Part shown: positions 1 through 8,644 of the stretch, one piece after another
Layout of the letters: each line of letters starts with the position of its first letter
Position numbering within the stretch: position 1 is the first letter of the stretch
NCBI GenBank assembly: GCA_964611525.1
Contig: CAZTAL010000020.1
Span: 27,121 to 91,120, forward strand
Direction: 5' to 3'
DNA: 64,000 nucleotides
Source: JAAYJR01 sp964611525
Lineage (GTDB): Bacteria > Bacteroidota > Bacteroidia > Bacteroidales > Prolixibacteraceae
Program-made: the position numbers and the translations under genes
The notes under the pieces: model-generated
Seen by the model: only the letters and a program-made list of their open reading frames with translations
What the model was told of the DNA's origin: nothing
The model's database searches: none

Positions 1-308
1 TTTTATCTTAAAAACCGGCTCTGGGGTGAAATATTATTATCCTCTCTTCTTACCTTTGTAATAATTTTACAAATAATCGCATAAGTACACATGATAACAG
101 TACTCTGACCGACTATACACCTCAAATGTTAAATATAATTCTCAAATTTTTAATTAGCTTATTTTTAAATAATTATAAAATTTTAAACATGTAAATTTTA
201 AGTTAATTTCTGTTAAACAGAATAAGATATTTATAGATAATTCATATATTTGACCCTTAAATTCGTTTGTTCAGTTTTTCACAAAATGCAATAAACAATA
301 GTTATAAA
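1..308. other. Intergenic leader of window, no gene seen
   Basis: AT-rich sequence with no coding signal in any frame that I can support. It precedes the small acyl-carrier-like gene and probably contains that gene's promoter, but I see no convincing TTTG/TAnnTTTG pair. Nothing else is recognisable. Confidence 0.5.
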
Positions 309-311
309 ATG

Positions 312-557
312 ATGGCAATTATGGAAGATAAAAGAATAAGAAGAAATCTTTATCGCGTCTTACGAAAAACAGGGGTACAAAAAAATGATATTCAACCAAA
401 TGCTTATTACAAAAGGGATTTGCACTTTGATTCTGTAGACTGGAAGATATTCACATTTTACCTAGAAGGAATTTTTGACATTTCGGTTCGAGACGAGGAA
501 TTACTTAACTTGGGTAGTGTAAATGACACACTTAAATTTCTTAAGAATACAGCTTAA
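312..557 (+). CDS. Acyl carrier protein-like small protein
   Basis: About 80 residues, the size of a free-standing acyl or peptidyl carrier protein. The central HFDSVDW places a Ser after Asp at the spot where carrier proteins take 4'-phosphopantetheine (usual motif DSL). A helical region and a typical hydrophobic C-terminal pattern (SVNDTLKFL) follow. If modified, it would hold acyl chains as thioesters in the cytoplasm. ATGs lie at 309, 312 and 321 with no clear ribosome binding site; the one at 321 gives 78 aa and fits the family equally well. No fatty-acid or polyketide genes are adjacent, so it is an orphan carrier, and the Val after the Ser and overall divergence leave the function open. 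It ends just before a strong terminator. Confidence 0.6.
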   Translation: MAIMEDKRIRRNLYRVLRKTGVQKNDIQPNAYYKRDLHFDSVDWKIFTFYLEGIFDISVRDEELLNLGSVNDTLKFLKNTA

Positions 558-588
558 TTATTAGGATGATTATTAAATTGTTAAAAGT

Positions 589-627
589 AAAGGGGATCAA
601 AAAAGCTGATTCTCTTTTTATTTTTTT
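589..627 (+). terminator. Rho-independent terminator
   Basis: An 11-bp stem (589-599 with 607-617, complete in RNA if G-U pairs are allowed) encloses a 7-nt loop and is followed by a T-rich run. It lies 30 nt after the carrier-protein stop and just before the end of the convergent TetR gene, so it probably ends the plus-strand transcript and may act for both. Confidence 0.75.
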
Positions 628-630
628 AAC

Positions 631-1233
631 TTATCTCTTCATTATCCCATAACACATAATCTTTAAAATTGTATCAACACTTCGACTGAGGTTTACTTCT
701 CCGTAGTTTCCAGCCGACAATGGCATTTCAAGACCTTTAATAGCAGTAGTTATGCCAATTGCTGCCAGATTAAAATCGTAAATTTCAAATTCATTTTTGC
801 GTACACCTTCGATCAGTATTCTTTTTATCATCCGTATTTCGTCCTGTTCGTAGCGATGTTTTATATCCTCAATAAAACCAACAGCGGTAACATCATTTTC
901 GATCGCATGGTAAAAATTGGCAAGACTACGGAAAGTAGTCAATTTTGTCATTATATAGTCCCGCAATTTATCAACCGGATCTGTATTCCGGTTAATCACA
1001 ATTTCCAGTTCTTTACCTAATATCTCAACTTCTTTCATAATAACAGCCTGAAAAAGGTCTTCTTTACTTTCAAAATAATAATAAAGAGAACTTTTTCCCT
1101 TTCTTACCGCATTTGCAATGTCATCAAGAGTAGTCTTTTTGTAACCGTATTTACTAAATATCTCCCTTGCTGTCTTAAGTATGTTCTCCCGGTTAAAATC
1201 CCTTTTGCTACCATTGTCAGTATTAGTTTGCAT
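631..1233 (-). CDS. TetR/AcrR-family transcriptional regulator
   Basis: A 200-residue one-domain regulator. The N-terminal helix-turn-helix spans about residues 15-60 and shows the family pattern ILKTAREIFSKYGYKKTTL, then DDIANAVRKGKSSLYYYFESKEDLF. The C-terminal helical part is the ligand-binding and dimerisation region and carries no recognisable ligand signature; several family members with this general look respond to acyl-CoAs or drugs. It is convergent with the carrier-protein gene and upstream of nothing on its own strand, so its targets are not fixed by context. A promoter flanked by 8-bp inverted repeats lies directly upstream and suggests autoregulation. Confidence 0.88.
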   Translation of the reverse strand: MQTNTDNGSKRDFNRENILKTAREIFSKYGYKKTTLDDIANAVRKGKSSLYYYFESKEDLFQAVIMKEVEILGKELEIVINRNTDPVDKLRDYIMTKLTTFRSLANFYHAIENDVTAVGFIEDIKHRYEQDEIRMIKRILIEGVRKNEFEIYDFNLAAIGITTAIKGLEMPLSAGNYGEVNLSRSVDTILKIMCYGIMKR

Positions 1234-1254
1234 CTTTTTCCGTTTAGTTTTGTA

Positions 1255-1312
1255 TAAAAAGTAAACAAATATAATTATTTATTTAACCCATTAAAATTTA
1301 TTGAACTTTTTA
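1255..1312 (-). promoter_or_regulatory. TetR gene promoter with flanking inverted repeat
   Basis: Read on the minus strand, an exact Bacteroidota -7 box TATATTTG (1266-1273) follows a weak -33 T-rich element about 20 nt upstream. An 8-bp inverted repeat, TAAAAAGT (1255-1262) and ACTTTTTA (1305-1312), brackets the promoter. This is a plausible operator pair for the TetR protein; binding is inferred only. Confidence 0.5.
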
Positions 1313-1400
1313 CTTTAACAGACGAAGATAAATATGACTATTAACAAGGCTTATCAACAGACAAATAAAAAATTATTTTATTCGACGATCAAAAAATTAT

Positions 1401-3545
1401 TTATGCAAGTTTGAAATCTATCTGCTTCCTTTCCAAGCTGGTTTTCCATATTTCTACCTTCAATTCATCACCAAGCTGATATCTTTTATTATAATGCTGG
1501 CCTATAAGGGCATAATTTTTTTCATCAAGGATATAAAAGTCATCATCAAGGTCACGAATAGGAATCATGCCTTCAATTTTATTTTCAAGTTCAACATAAA
1601 TACCCCAATCAGTTACACCGGAGATAACACCCGGATATATTTCACCCAGATGATCCTGCATAAATTCAACCTGCTTATATTTAACAGAAGACCTCTCGGC
1701 ATTAGCTGCCCGTATTTCCATATCGGTAGAATGCCTGCAAAAATCTTCAAATTTATTTCTGTTGGCAGATTTGCCGCCATTCAAATATCTTTCAAGAAGA
1801 CGGTGAACCATTATATCCGGATAGCGGCGGATAGGAGAAGTAAAATGAGTGTAATAATCAAAAGACAACCCATAATGTCCTATATTTATTGTAGAATATT
1901 CAGCTTTAGCCATTGATCTGATAGCCAATGTTTCTACAACATTTTGCTCTTTCCTACCCTTCACATTTTGCATTAAACGGTTTATTGAATTAGAGATTTC
2001 CCCGGGAGAAGAAAGCTGTATGCCATAACCAAAACGATGTATAAAAGAATTAAATGATTCAAGCTTATCTGCATCAGGTTTATCATGGATACGGTAAACA
2101 AAAGTTTTAGGTTTTTTTTGTTTACCCGAATTGCCAATATACTGGGCAACTCTTCTGTTGGCAAGAAGCATGAACTCTTCAATAAGAATATTTGCTTCTT
2201 TTGCTTCCTTAAAATAAACTGAAAGCGGCTCACCTTTTTCTCCCAGTTTAAAATTGATCTCAATCCGGTTAAAGGCAATTGATCCTTCATTGAACCGTTC
2301 TTCTTTAAGTTTTCCTGCAAGATCACTTAATATCAGAAGCTCTTCGGCAAATTCCCCCTTGCCTTTTTCAATTATTTTCTGAGCTTCATCATAAGAGAAA
2401 CGCCTATTTGAATTTATAACTGTTTTTCCAAACCATTCATTTATCAACTTGACGGAACTATCAAGTTCAAAAACTGCTGAAAAACAAAGTTTGTCTTCAT
2501 GAGGACGCAATGAACAAACTCCGTTTGATAATCTTTCAGGCAACATAGGAATAACTCTGTCAACAAGATAAACGGAGGTGCCGCGATTTTGTGCCTCTGC
2601 ATCAATTAATGTATTGGGCATCACATAATATGTAACATCTGCAATATGAATACCTACCTCCCAGTTTCCATTTTCCAGCCTACGTAAAGAAAGAGCATCG
2701 TCAAAATCCTTTGCATCTTCAGGATCAATTGTAAAAGTATTTATTTCGGTAAAATCACGGCGATTTTTATACTCTCTCTCTGGTATATTAAATCCGATTT
2801 TTTTTGCAGCCCGTTCCACATTCCCCGGAAAATCAACAGGCAATTCATACTCCGCAAGAATCGCATGCATTTCAGCTTCATTATCCCCGGCATCACCCAA
2901 AACTTTTAATATGTGTCCCACAGGATTACGTGCCTTTGGCGGCCATTCAGTAATCTCGGCAATTGCTTTTTGTCCATCTTTGACTCCTTTAAGTTTTCCC
3001 AAAGGAATAAAAATATCAAATCCAACTTTACCTGAAGGTACTAAAAAAGCATAATTACGGGATATTTCAACTGTCCCGACAAAATGTGTCTTAGCCCGTT
3101 CTATAATTTCTGTCACTTCTCCTTCCAGATCATGCTTCTTTCTTCGGGCATACAAAGATACCCGTACCTTATCTCCTTCCATAGCATGATTCAAATTGCG
3201 CGATGAAACTAAAACAGGACGGTCAAATTCATCACTGTTTATATAAGCAAAACCCTGAGGCTGTAACTCAACGATTCCACATACAGAAGCTGTTTTGGCT
3301 ACTATTCTGTAACTGCCTCTCGAAACCTGCTCCAAGTAATCATCGTCTTTCAGTTCCTGAAGTGCAATGTTAACTAAACTCCTACTTTTAGGATCCTTTA
3401 TACCCAGCAAAGCAGAAATTTGTTTATAATTTATAGTCTTTCCCGGTTCTTCATACAACACCGAAAGGATTACATTTTTAAGTTTCTTCTTATTATATAT
3501 CACAGACTTCCTGAGTTGCTTGCGTTTCTTTTTCTTTCCAGCCAT
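1401..3545 (-). CDS. rnr: Ribonuclease R (3'-5' exoribonuclease)
   Basis: A 714-residue RNase II/R-family enzyme that degrades structured RNA from the 3' end. Order: basic N-terminal and winged-helix region (1-80), cold-shock OB folds (about 85-220), the RNB catalytic domain, and a C-terminal S1 domain (about 630-714, starting near GVISGVTDWGIYVEL). The catalytic Mg-binding cluster is visible as DPEDAKDFDDAL near residue 272, and the conserved HFTSPIRRYPDIMVHRLLER block closes the RNB domain. Length matches Bacteroidota RNase R. It is monocistronic here and divergent from the next lipoprotein gene. The lysine-rich N-terminus (KKKKRKQLRKS) is typical of RNA-binding extensions. Confidence 0.97.
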   Translation of the reverse strand: MAGKKKKRKQLRKSVIYNKKKLKNVILSVLYEEPGKTINYKQISALLGIKDPKSRSLVNIALQELKDDDYLEQVSRGSYRIVAKTASVCGIVELQPQGFAYINSDEFDRPVLVSSRNLNHAMEGDKVRVSLYARRKKHDLEGEVTEIIERAKTHFVGTVEISRNYAFLVPSGKVGFDIFIPLGKLKGVKDGQKAIAEITEWPPKARNPVGHILKVLGDAGDNEAEMHAILAEYELPVDFPGNVERAAKKIGFNIPEREYKNRRDFTEINTFTIDPEDAKDFDDALSLRRLENGNWEVGIHIADVTYYVMPNTLIDAEAQNRGTSVYLVDRVIPMLPERLSNGVCSLRPHEDKLCFSAVFELDSSVKLINEWFGKTVINSNRRFSYDEAQKIIEKGKGEFAEELLILSDLAGKLKEERFNEGSIAFNRIEINFKLGEKGEPLSVYFKEAKEANILIEEFMLLANRRVAQYIGNSGKQKKPKTFVYRIHDKPDADKLESFNSFIHRFGYGIQLSSPGEISNSINRLMQNVKGRKEQNVVETLAIRSMAKAEYSTINIGHYGLSFDYYTHFTSPIRRYPDIMVHRLLERYLNGGKSANRNKFEDFCRHSTDMEIRAANAERSSVKYKQVEFMQDHLGEIYPGVISGVTDWGIYVELENKIEGMIPIRDLDDDFYILDEKNYALIGQHYNKRYQLGDELKVEIWKTSLERKQIDFKLA

Positions 3546-3860
3546 ATCAAAATTTTTTATTGCTGAAAAGATAATTATTTATTCTAACTTATTGAAATAT
3601 ATTATTTAAAATATCATTTTCGAAAGATGAATTCGCTCCGATTAGTATATATTATCATCAAATCTTAAAGACAATTAGTAAAATTTTTGATTTAATATAT
3701 TGATATTCAATTTTTTGTATTCTTGAATTCCTTTGTTCTCAATAACATTTTCTTCTCTTTACACTTTTCCCGAAGTAGTCTCAAATATGCCTTTTATTAA
3801 CAATACATAACACTTTTTAATAAGAGGAATTTGTATGTTTGTAGGTCATTATAAAAAATA
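3546..3860. other. Divergent intergenic region
   Basis: 315 nt between the RNase R start and the Big_5 lipoprotein start. It is AT-rich and must contain both promoters. I see no hairpin, repeat or small gene worth calling. Confidence 0.4.
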
Positions 3861-5804
3861 ATGAAGATCATAAATAAAATACCCTATTTGATTGTAGCAG
3901 TTTCCATATGGTTAGCATTTGCTTCATCATGTGCCAACCAGGGCATGCCTACCGGCGGACCCCGTGATACTATTCCTCCGATTATTGTATCTACGCGACC
4001 TGATTTTAAGGCACTCAACTATAAAGAAGATGAAGTGAATATCACATTCAATGAATTTATCATCCCTGATGAGATTTCGGAAAAACTTGTAGTATCGCCT
4101 CCGTTGAAAAAACGTCCTACCATTCTCACTAAGTCAAAAACCCTTATTATCCGATTCAATGAAGAGTTGCTCGACAGCACCACTTATTCTTTGGATTTTA
4201 AAAATTCTGTAGTAGATAATAATGAAAAAAATCCATACGAAAATCTCCGTTTTTCATTCAGCACGGGAAATACATATGATTCACTGCGTGTAGCGGGCAA
4301 AATAATCAACGCGTTTAATCTGGAACCTGTTGAAAATACCCTTGTAATGCTTCATAATAATTTACATGACTCAACTGTTTATTCTAAAAGGCCCGATTAT
4401 ATAGCAAAGACCAATGAAAAAGGAATTTTTCTGATAGATAACATAAAAAAAGACGAGTATCACATTTTTTCTGTAAATGATGTAAATAACGACTTACTAT
4501 ATAACGAAGGTGCAGAAAAAATCGCTTTTTATGATTCTGTTATAGGCGCTTATGCTGAATTTCACGAAGAATTAGATACATTATCGAAAGGTGTGGATTC
4601 CATCCTAATTGCCGGCCATACACACTTTTATCCCGGCTCCATATACCTGCGACAATTTACCGAAGATATTTTTACTCAATATCTTAGCACATCAAGAAGA
4701 GACACAAGGTATAAATGCACATTTGCATTTAATGAACCTGTAAAAGATTCTTTCGACATTAAATTATTAAATAAGGAAACAAGCGATTGGTATCTTATTG
4801 AACCTGACCAGGAATATGATTCCCTGACCGTATGGCTTGCCGATACTACTATAGCCAATATGGATACCTTACTAATGGAATTATCATATTTACAACTTGA
4901 TTCAACAAATATTCTCTACTTACATAAAGATACACTCGAATTGAATTTTTCAGACAAAAAAGATGATCCCAAACAAAAGAGAAAATCCCGTAAAGAGGAC
5001 AATGAAGGACCACCACCTGTTCCACAATTTGAATGGATCACAAATTTATCTTCTTCATCATTTGACTTAAACAAGGACATTATTTTAACCTCTCCACAGC
5101 CTCTGAAAAATATAGATGATTCAGGGATACTGGTTTTCCTAACAAAGGATACTCTTAAAACACCAATTGATTTTGATTTTGTCAAGGACACTGCTATGCA
5201 TCGTACTTATCATATATCGGTACAGTGGGAACCAGAGATGTTATATACTCTTGAGATTGATTCGGCAGCCTGTGAAAATATTTACGGTATTACAAGTAAA
5301 AAACTTACAAAAAATTTTGAAACACAGGAAGAAGACTATTACGGAGAGATCAATATAAATATAACTGGCGTAAAAACTCCTGTAATTGTCCAACTGCTTG
5401 AAAACACTGATGAAGAAAATGTGGTCAATCGAAAAACCATAACGAATAATAAAAAGATAGTTTTCGATTACCTCGCTCCGGATAAATATAAAGTGAAAGT
5501 TATATACGACAATAATGAAAATGGCAAATGGGACACCGGCAGTTATCAGGATAAATACCAGCCCGAAAGAGTGGCTTATATTAATGAAGTAATAAAAGTA
5601 CGTTCCAACTGGGTTAATAATATTAACTGGGATTTAAAACCTGATCCGACATTTACAAAAGATATAAGAGATAAGGAACTGGAAGAACGAAAGCGAAAAG
5701 AGGCAGAAGAAAAGGCCAGGGAGAAACGTGAACAACGTCAGGGGCCAGTGCAACAAGAAAATAATATGTTTAGACCCGGGGGATTCGGACCGGAATCTAT
5801 GTAA
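3861..5804 (+). CDS. Ig-like (Big_5) domain lipoprotein
   Basis: A 647-residue exported lipoprotein. A hydrophobic signal ends in a lipobox (ASSCANQ, Cys near residue 24). The next segment, GGPRDTIPPIIVSTRP, with the ITFNEFI motif, matches the SbsA-type Big_5 domain found at the N-terminus of a conserved Bacteroidota protein. A carboxypeptidase-regulatory-like beta domain appears around residues 145-200, and a similar late beta segment around 530-590 (FDYLAPDKYKVKVIYDNN, then NGKWDTG). The C-terminus is a charged coiled stretch rich in Glu/Lys/Arg. It is probably a surface or periplasmic structural protein; the substrate is unknown. It stands alone as a transcription unit. Confidence 0.8.
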   Translation: MKIINKIPYLIVAVSIWLAFASSCANQGMPTGGPRDTIPPIIVSTRPDFKALNYKEDEVNITFNEFIIPDEISEKLVVSPPLKKRPTILTKSKTLIIRFNEELLDSTTYSLDFKNSVVDNNEKNPYENLRFSFSTGNTYDSLRVAGKIINAFNLEPVENTLVMLHNNLHDSTVYSKRPDYIAKTNEKGIFLIDNIKKDEYHIFSVNDVNNDLLYNEGAEKIAFYDSVIGAYAEFHEELDTLSKGVDSILIAGHTHFYPGSIYLRQFTEDIFTQYLSTSRRDTRYKCTFAFNEPVKDSFDIKLLNKETSDWYLIEPDQEYDSLTVWLADTTIANMDTLLMELSYLQLDSTNILYLHKDTLELNFSDKKDDPKQKRKSRKEDNEGPPPVPQFEWITNLSSSSFDLNKDIILTSPQPLKNIDDSGILVFLTKDTLKTPIDFDFVKDTAMHRTYHISVQWEPEMLYTLEIDSAACENIYGITSKKLTKNFETQEEDYYGEININITGVKTPVIVQLLENTDEENVVNRKTITNNKKIVFDYLAPDKYKVKVIYDNNENGKWDTGSYQDKYQPERVAYINEVIKVRSNWVNNINWDLKPDPTFTKDIRDKELEERKRKEAEEKAREKREQRQGPVQQENNMFRPGGFGPESM

Positions 5805-5916
5805 ACCCCTTAAAATAAAAAAAGTTTTCTTCAATTATCATAAACTTTTCAGTGTAACTTGATTTCCGAAAAAATTTGTGGTAATTTTATACATAACTTT
5901 TTAAAATGGGGACATT

Positions 5917-6414
5917 ATGCAAAATGTAAAAAAACTACTTATTTTTATTGTACAAGACAGTATTGTATTCAGAGATCTGATTGTCGGTTACCTAAAATCT
6001 AAAAATTACAAAAATCTAAAAACTTTTAAGACGGGTGAAGAATGTCTTAAACAAATTCATTTAAAACCCAATATTATTATTCTTGATTATTCTTTTGAAG
6101 GAATTACCGGACTAGAACTAATGAAAAGAGTTAAATCTGAGCACCCTGAGATCGATTTTATATTCTTAAGTGGACAGAATGATGTTCAGGTAGCAGTAAA
6201 CATCATGAAAATGGGAGCTGCGGATTATATCGTAAAAAATGACAAAGCTCCTCAAAATCTTGTCGATTCCATTGAGTATCTGGTTTCAGGCGAAAGAAAA
6301 GAAAAAATTAAAAAAGGTTTTCAAATTGGAGTAATAGGTTTTTTCATTATGATGTTCCTGCTGGTTATGATCATAATTCTTTTAACCATATTCCTTGAGG
6401 ATTTTAGTCTATAA
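5917..6414 (+). CDS. Receiver-domain protein with C-terminal membrane helix
   Basis: 165 residues. Residues 6-125 form a CheY-like receiver: phospho-acceptor Asp in IIILDYSF (about 53), Ser in FLSGQND, and the conserved Lys in YIVKND. The usual N-terminal acidic pair is reduced to QD. Instead of a DNA-binding output domain, the protein ends with a basic linker and one strongly hydrophobic helix (about 138-160), so it should be tethered to the inner membrane with the receiver in the cytoplasm. No histidine kinase is adjacent. It could act as a phosphate sink or recruit a partner on phosphorylation. Similar short receiver-plus-helix proteins exist in Bacteroidota but I know no described role. 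Confidence 0.75.
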   Translation: MQNVKKLLIFIVQDSIVFRDLIVGYLKSKNYKNLKTFKTGEECLKQIHLKPNIIILDYSFEGITGLELMKRVKSEHPEIDFIFLSGQNDVQVAVNIMKMGAADYIVKNDKAPQNLVDSIEYLVSGERKEKIKKGFQIGVIGFFIMMFLLVMIIILLTIFLEDFSL

Positions 6415-6490
6415 ATTTCCCTTTGCCAGCATAATAATTTCCCCCACTATCTTTCACTCTTTTCAAAAGGTTATATTTGGAAACAGGCCG

Positions 6491-8644
6491 TCAACTACTA
6501 TAAGCTTTGATCAAGAGTTCTAAAATTTTTTTTGCTGCAGCAGTAATCCTGGTTCCCGGTCCGAATATGGCTACAACTCCAGAATCATAAAGAAACTTAT
6601 AATCCTGTGCCGGTATTACACCACCAACAATAACCATAATATCATCGCGTCCCAACGTCTTTAATTCATTAATAACTGCCGGCACCAAAATTTTATGACC
6701 TGCTGCAAGGGAAGAAACGCCAAGCACATGAACATCGTTTTCAGATGCTTGTCTGGCTGCTTCTTCGGGAGTTTGAAAAAGGGGACCTATATCTACATCA
6801 AAGCCCAAATCAGCATAAGCCGTGGCCACCACCTTAGCCCCACGATCATGTCCGTCCTGGCCCATTTTTACTATCATAATACGTGGCTGGCGGCCCTCCA
6901 GCCCAACAAACTGCTTCACAAGATCCCGGACTTCCCGGAACTCAGATTTATTTTTTGCTTCTGATCTGTACACTCCTTCTATTGTTCTAATTTCTGATTT
7001 ATATCTTCCTGCCACTTTTTCACAAGCCATTGTAATCTCCCCGAGGGATGCCTTTCTCTTGGCTGCTTCCACAGCTAATTCCAATAAATTACCAACACCC
7101 GTTTCAACCGATTTAGTAATGGCATTTAAAGCTGCCTCGACCTCTGACTCATTCCTTTCTCTGCGTAACTCCTTTAACCTTTCAATCTGGGATAACCGGA
7201 CAGAAGTATTATCAATATCCATAATATTAATAGGATTTTCTTTATCAAGCCGGTACTTATTTATCCCCACAATTGTTTGTACACTGCTGTCTATTTTCCC
7301 CTGAGCACGTGCTGCCGCTTTTTCAATACGAATTTTTGGAATTCCTGTTTCAATAGCCTTTACCATACCGCCAAGTTTTTCCACTTCCTCAATCAGTGAC
7401 CATGATTTATGTGCCAGCTCTCCTGTCAGCGATTCAACAAAATATGAACCCGCCCAGGGATCAAGCGACCGGCAAATTTCGGTTTCCATCTGCATATATA
7501 GCTGGGTATTTCGTGCAATACGGGCAGAAAAATCAGATGGCAAAGCGATTGCTTCATCCAGTGCATTAGTATGTAAACTCTGGGTATGACCCAATACTGC
7601 AGCCATTGCTTCTATAGCAGTCCGCCCCACATTATTAAAAGGATCCTGTTCAGTTAATGACCAACCTGATGTTTGCGAATGGGTGCGTAATGCCATGGAC
7701 TTAGGATTTACCGGATTATACTTTTTAACTATCTTCGCCCAGAGCATCCGGGCTGCACGCATTTTGGCAATTTCCATAAAATGGTTCATACCTATTCCCC
7801 AAAAAAAAGATAATCGTGGTGCAAACTCGTCAATAGCAAGACCGGCATTTATTCCCGCGCGAAGGTAATCCAATCCGTCAGCCAAAGTATAGGCCATCTC
7901 TAAATCTGCTGTAGCACCTGCTTCCTGCATATGATATCCTGAAATAGAAATAGAATTAAACCTTGGCATATGTTGCGAAGTATATTTGAATATATCAGCA
8001 ATGATCCTCATTGAAAATTCCGGAGGATAAATATAGGTATTCCTAACCATAAACTCTTTAAGAATATCGTTCTGTATAGTGCCGGAAAGCTGTTCTGGTG
8101 AAACACCCTGTTCAAGTGCAGTTACAATGTAAAAGGCCATAATGGGAAGAACTGCCCCATTCATCGTCATGGAAACAGACATTTTATCAAGGGGAATTTC
8201 ATCGAAAAGAATTTTCATATCAAGAACAGAATCGATAGCAACCCCGGCCTTCCCAACATCCCCAGTTACGCGAGGATGATCGGAATCGTACCCCCTGTGG
8301 GTAGCAAGATCAAAGGCAACTGAAAGTCCTTTCTGACCTGCTGCCAGATTACGGCGGTAAAAAACATTTGACTCTTCGGCTGTTGAAAATCCGGCATATT
8401 GTCTGATTGTCCATGGCTGCATTACATACATTGTAGAATAAGGACCACGAAGAAAAGGTGGAAATCCCGCAGCATAATCCAAATGCTCCATACCCTCCAG
8501 GTCATCATGTGTATAAACAGGTTTTACCGGTATCTGCTCAGGTGTCAGCCAGTCTTTCTTAACATTATTTTCTTCCTTCCGGGTAAAAATATTCTTTCGG
8601 GAAGTAGCTGACTTGATATTTATTTTATGAAAGTCCGGTATCAT
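6491..8644 (-). CDS. mutB: Methylmalonyl-CoA mutase, large catalytic subunit
   Basis: A 717-residue adenosylcobalamin-dependent mutase subunit that interconverts succinyl-CoA and (R)-methylmalonyl-CoA. The N-terminal TIM barrel carries the substrate-binding block GFPPFLRGPYSTMYV and the family signature QTSGWSLTEQDPFNN. The C-terminal B12-binding domain has the base-off motif DGHDRGAKV (His near residue 599) followed by the GVSSLA and GGVIP segments. The start codon overlaps the mutA stop (ATGA), so the two subunits are translationally coupled. The pathway serves propionate production from succinate or propionate use. No epimerase or decarboxylase gene is in the window. An ATG about 25 codons downstream is not needed, since the N-terminal extension is normal for the family. 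Confidence 0.97.
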   Translation of the reverse strand: MIPDFHKINIKSATSRKNIFTRKEENNVKKDWLTPEQIPVKPVYTHDDLEGMEHLDYAAGFPPFLRGPYSTMYVMQPWTIRQYAGFSTAEESNVFYRRNLAAGQKGLSVAFDLATHRGYDSDHPRVTGDVGKAGVAIDSVLDMKILFDEIPLDKMSVSMTMNGAVLPIMAFYIVTALEQGVSPEQLSGTIQNDILKEFMVRNTYIYPPEFSMRIIADIFKYTSQHMPRFNSISISGYHMQEAGATADLEMAYTLADGLDYLRAGINAGLAIDEFAPRLSFFWGIGMNHFMEIAKMRAARMLWAKIVKKYNPVNPKSMALRTHSQTSGWSLTEQDPFNNVGRTAIEAMAAVLGHTQSLHTNALDEAIALPSDFSARIARNTQLYMQMETEICRSLDPWAGSYFVESLTGELAHKSWSLIEEVEKLGGMVKAIETGIPKIRIEKAAARAQGKIDSSVQTIVGINKYRLDKENPINIMDIDNTSVRLSQIERLKELRRERNESEVEAALNAITKSVETGVGNLLELAVEAAKRKASLGEITMACEKVAGRYKSEIRTIEGVYRSEAKNKSEFREVRDLVKQFVGLEGRQPRIMIVKMGQDGHDRGAKVVATAYADLGFDVDIGPLFQTPEEAARQASENDVHVLGVSSLAAGHKILVPAVINELKTLGRDDIMVIVGGVIPAQDYKFLYDSGVVAIFGPGTRITAAAKKILELLIKAYSS

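Noticed and set aside
1494..1916. Open frame antisense to RNase R
   Set aside because: Lies entirely over the conserved RNB domain; composition is that of a complementary strand.
6695..7304. Plus-strand frames over mutB
   Set aside because: Shadows of a strongly conserved gene with no domain or start of their own.
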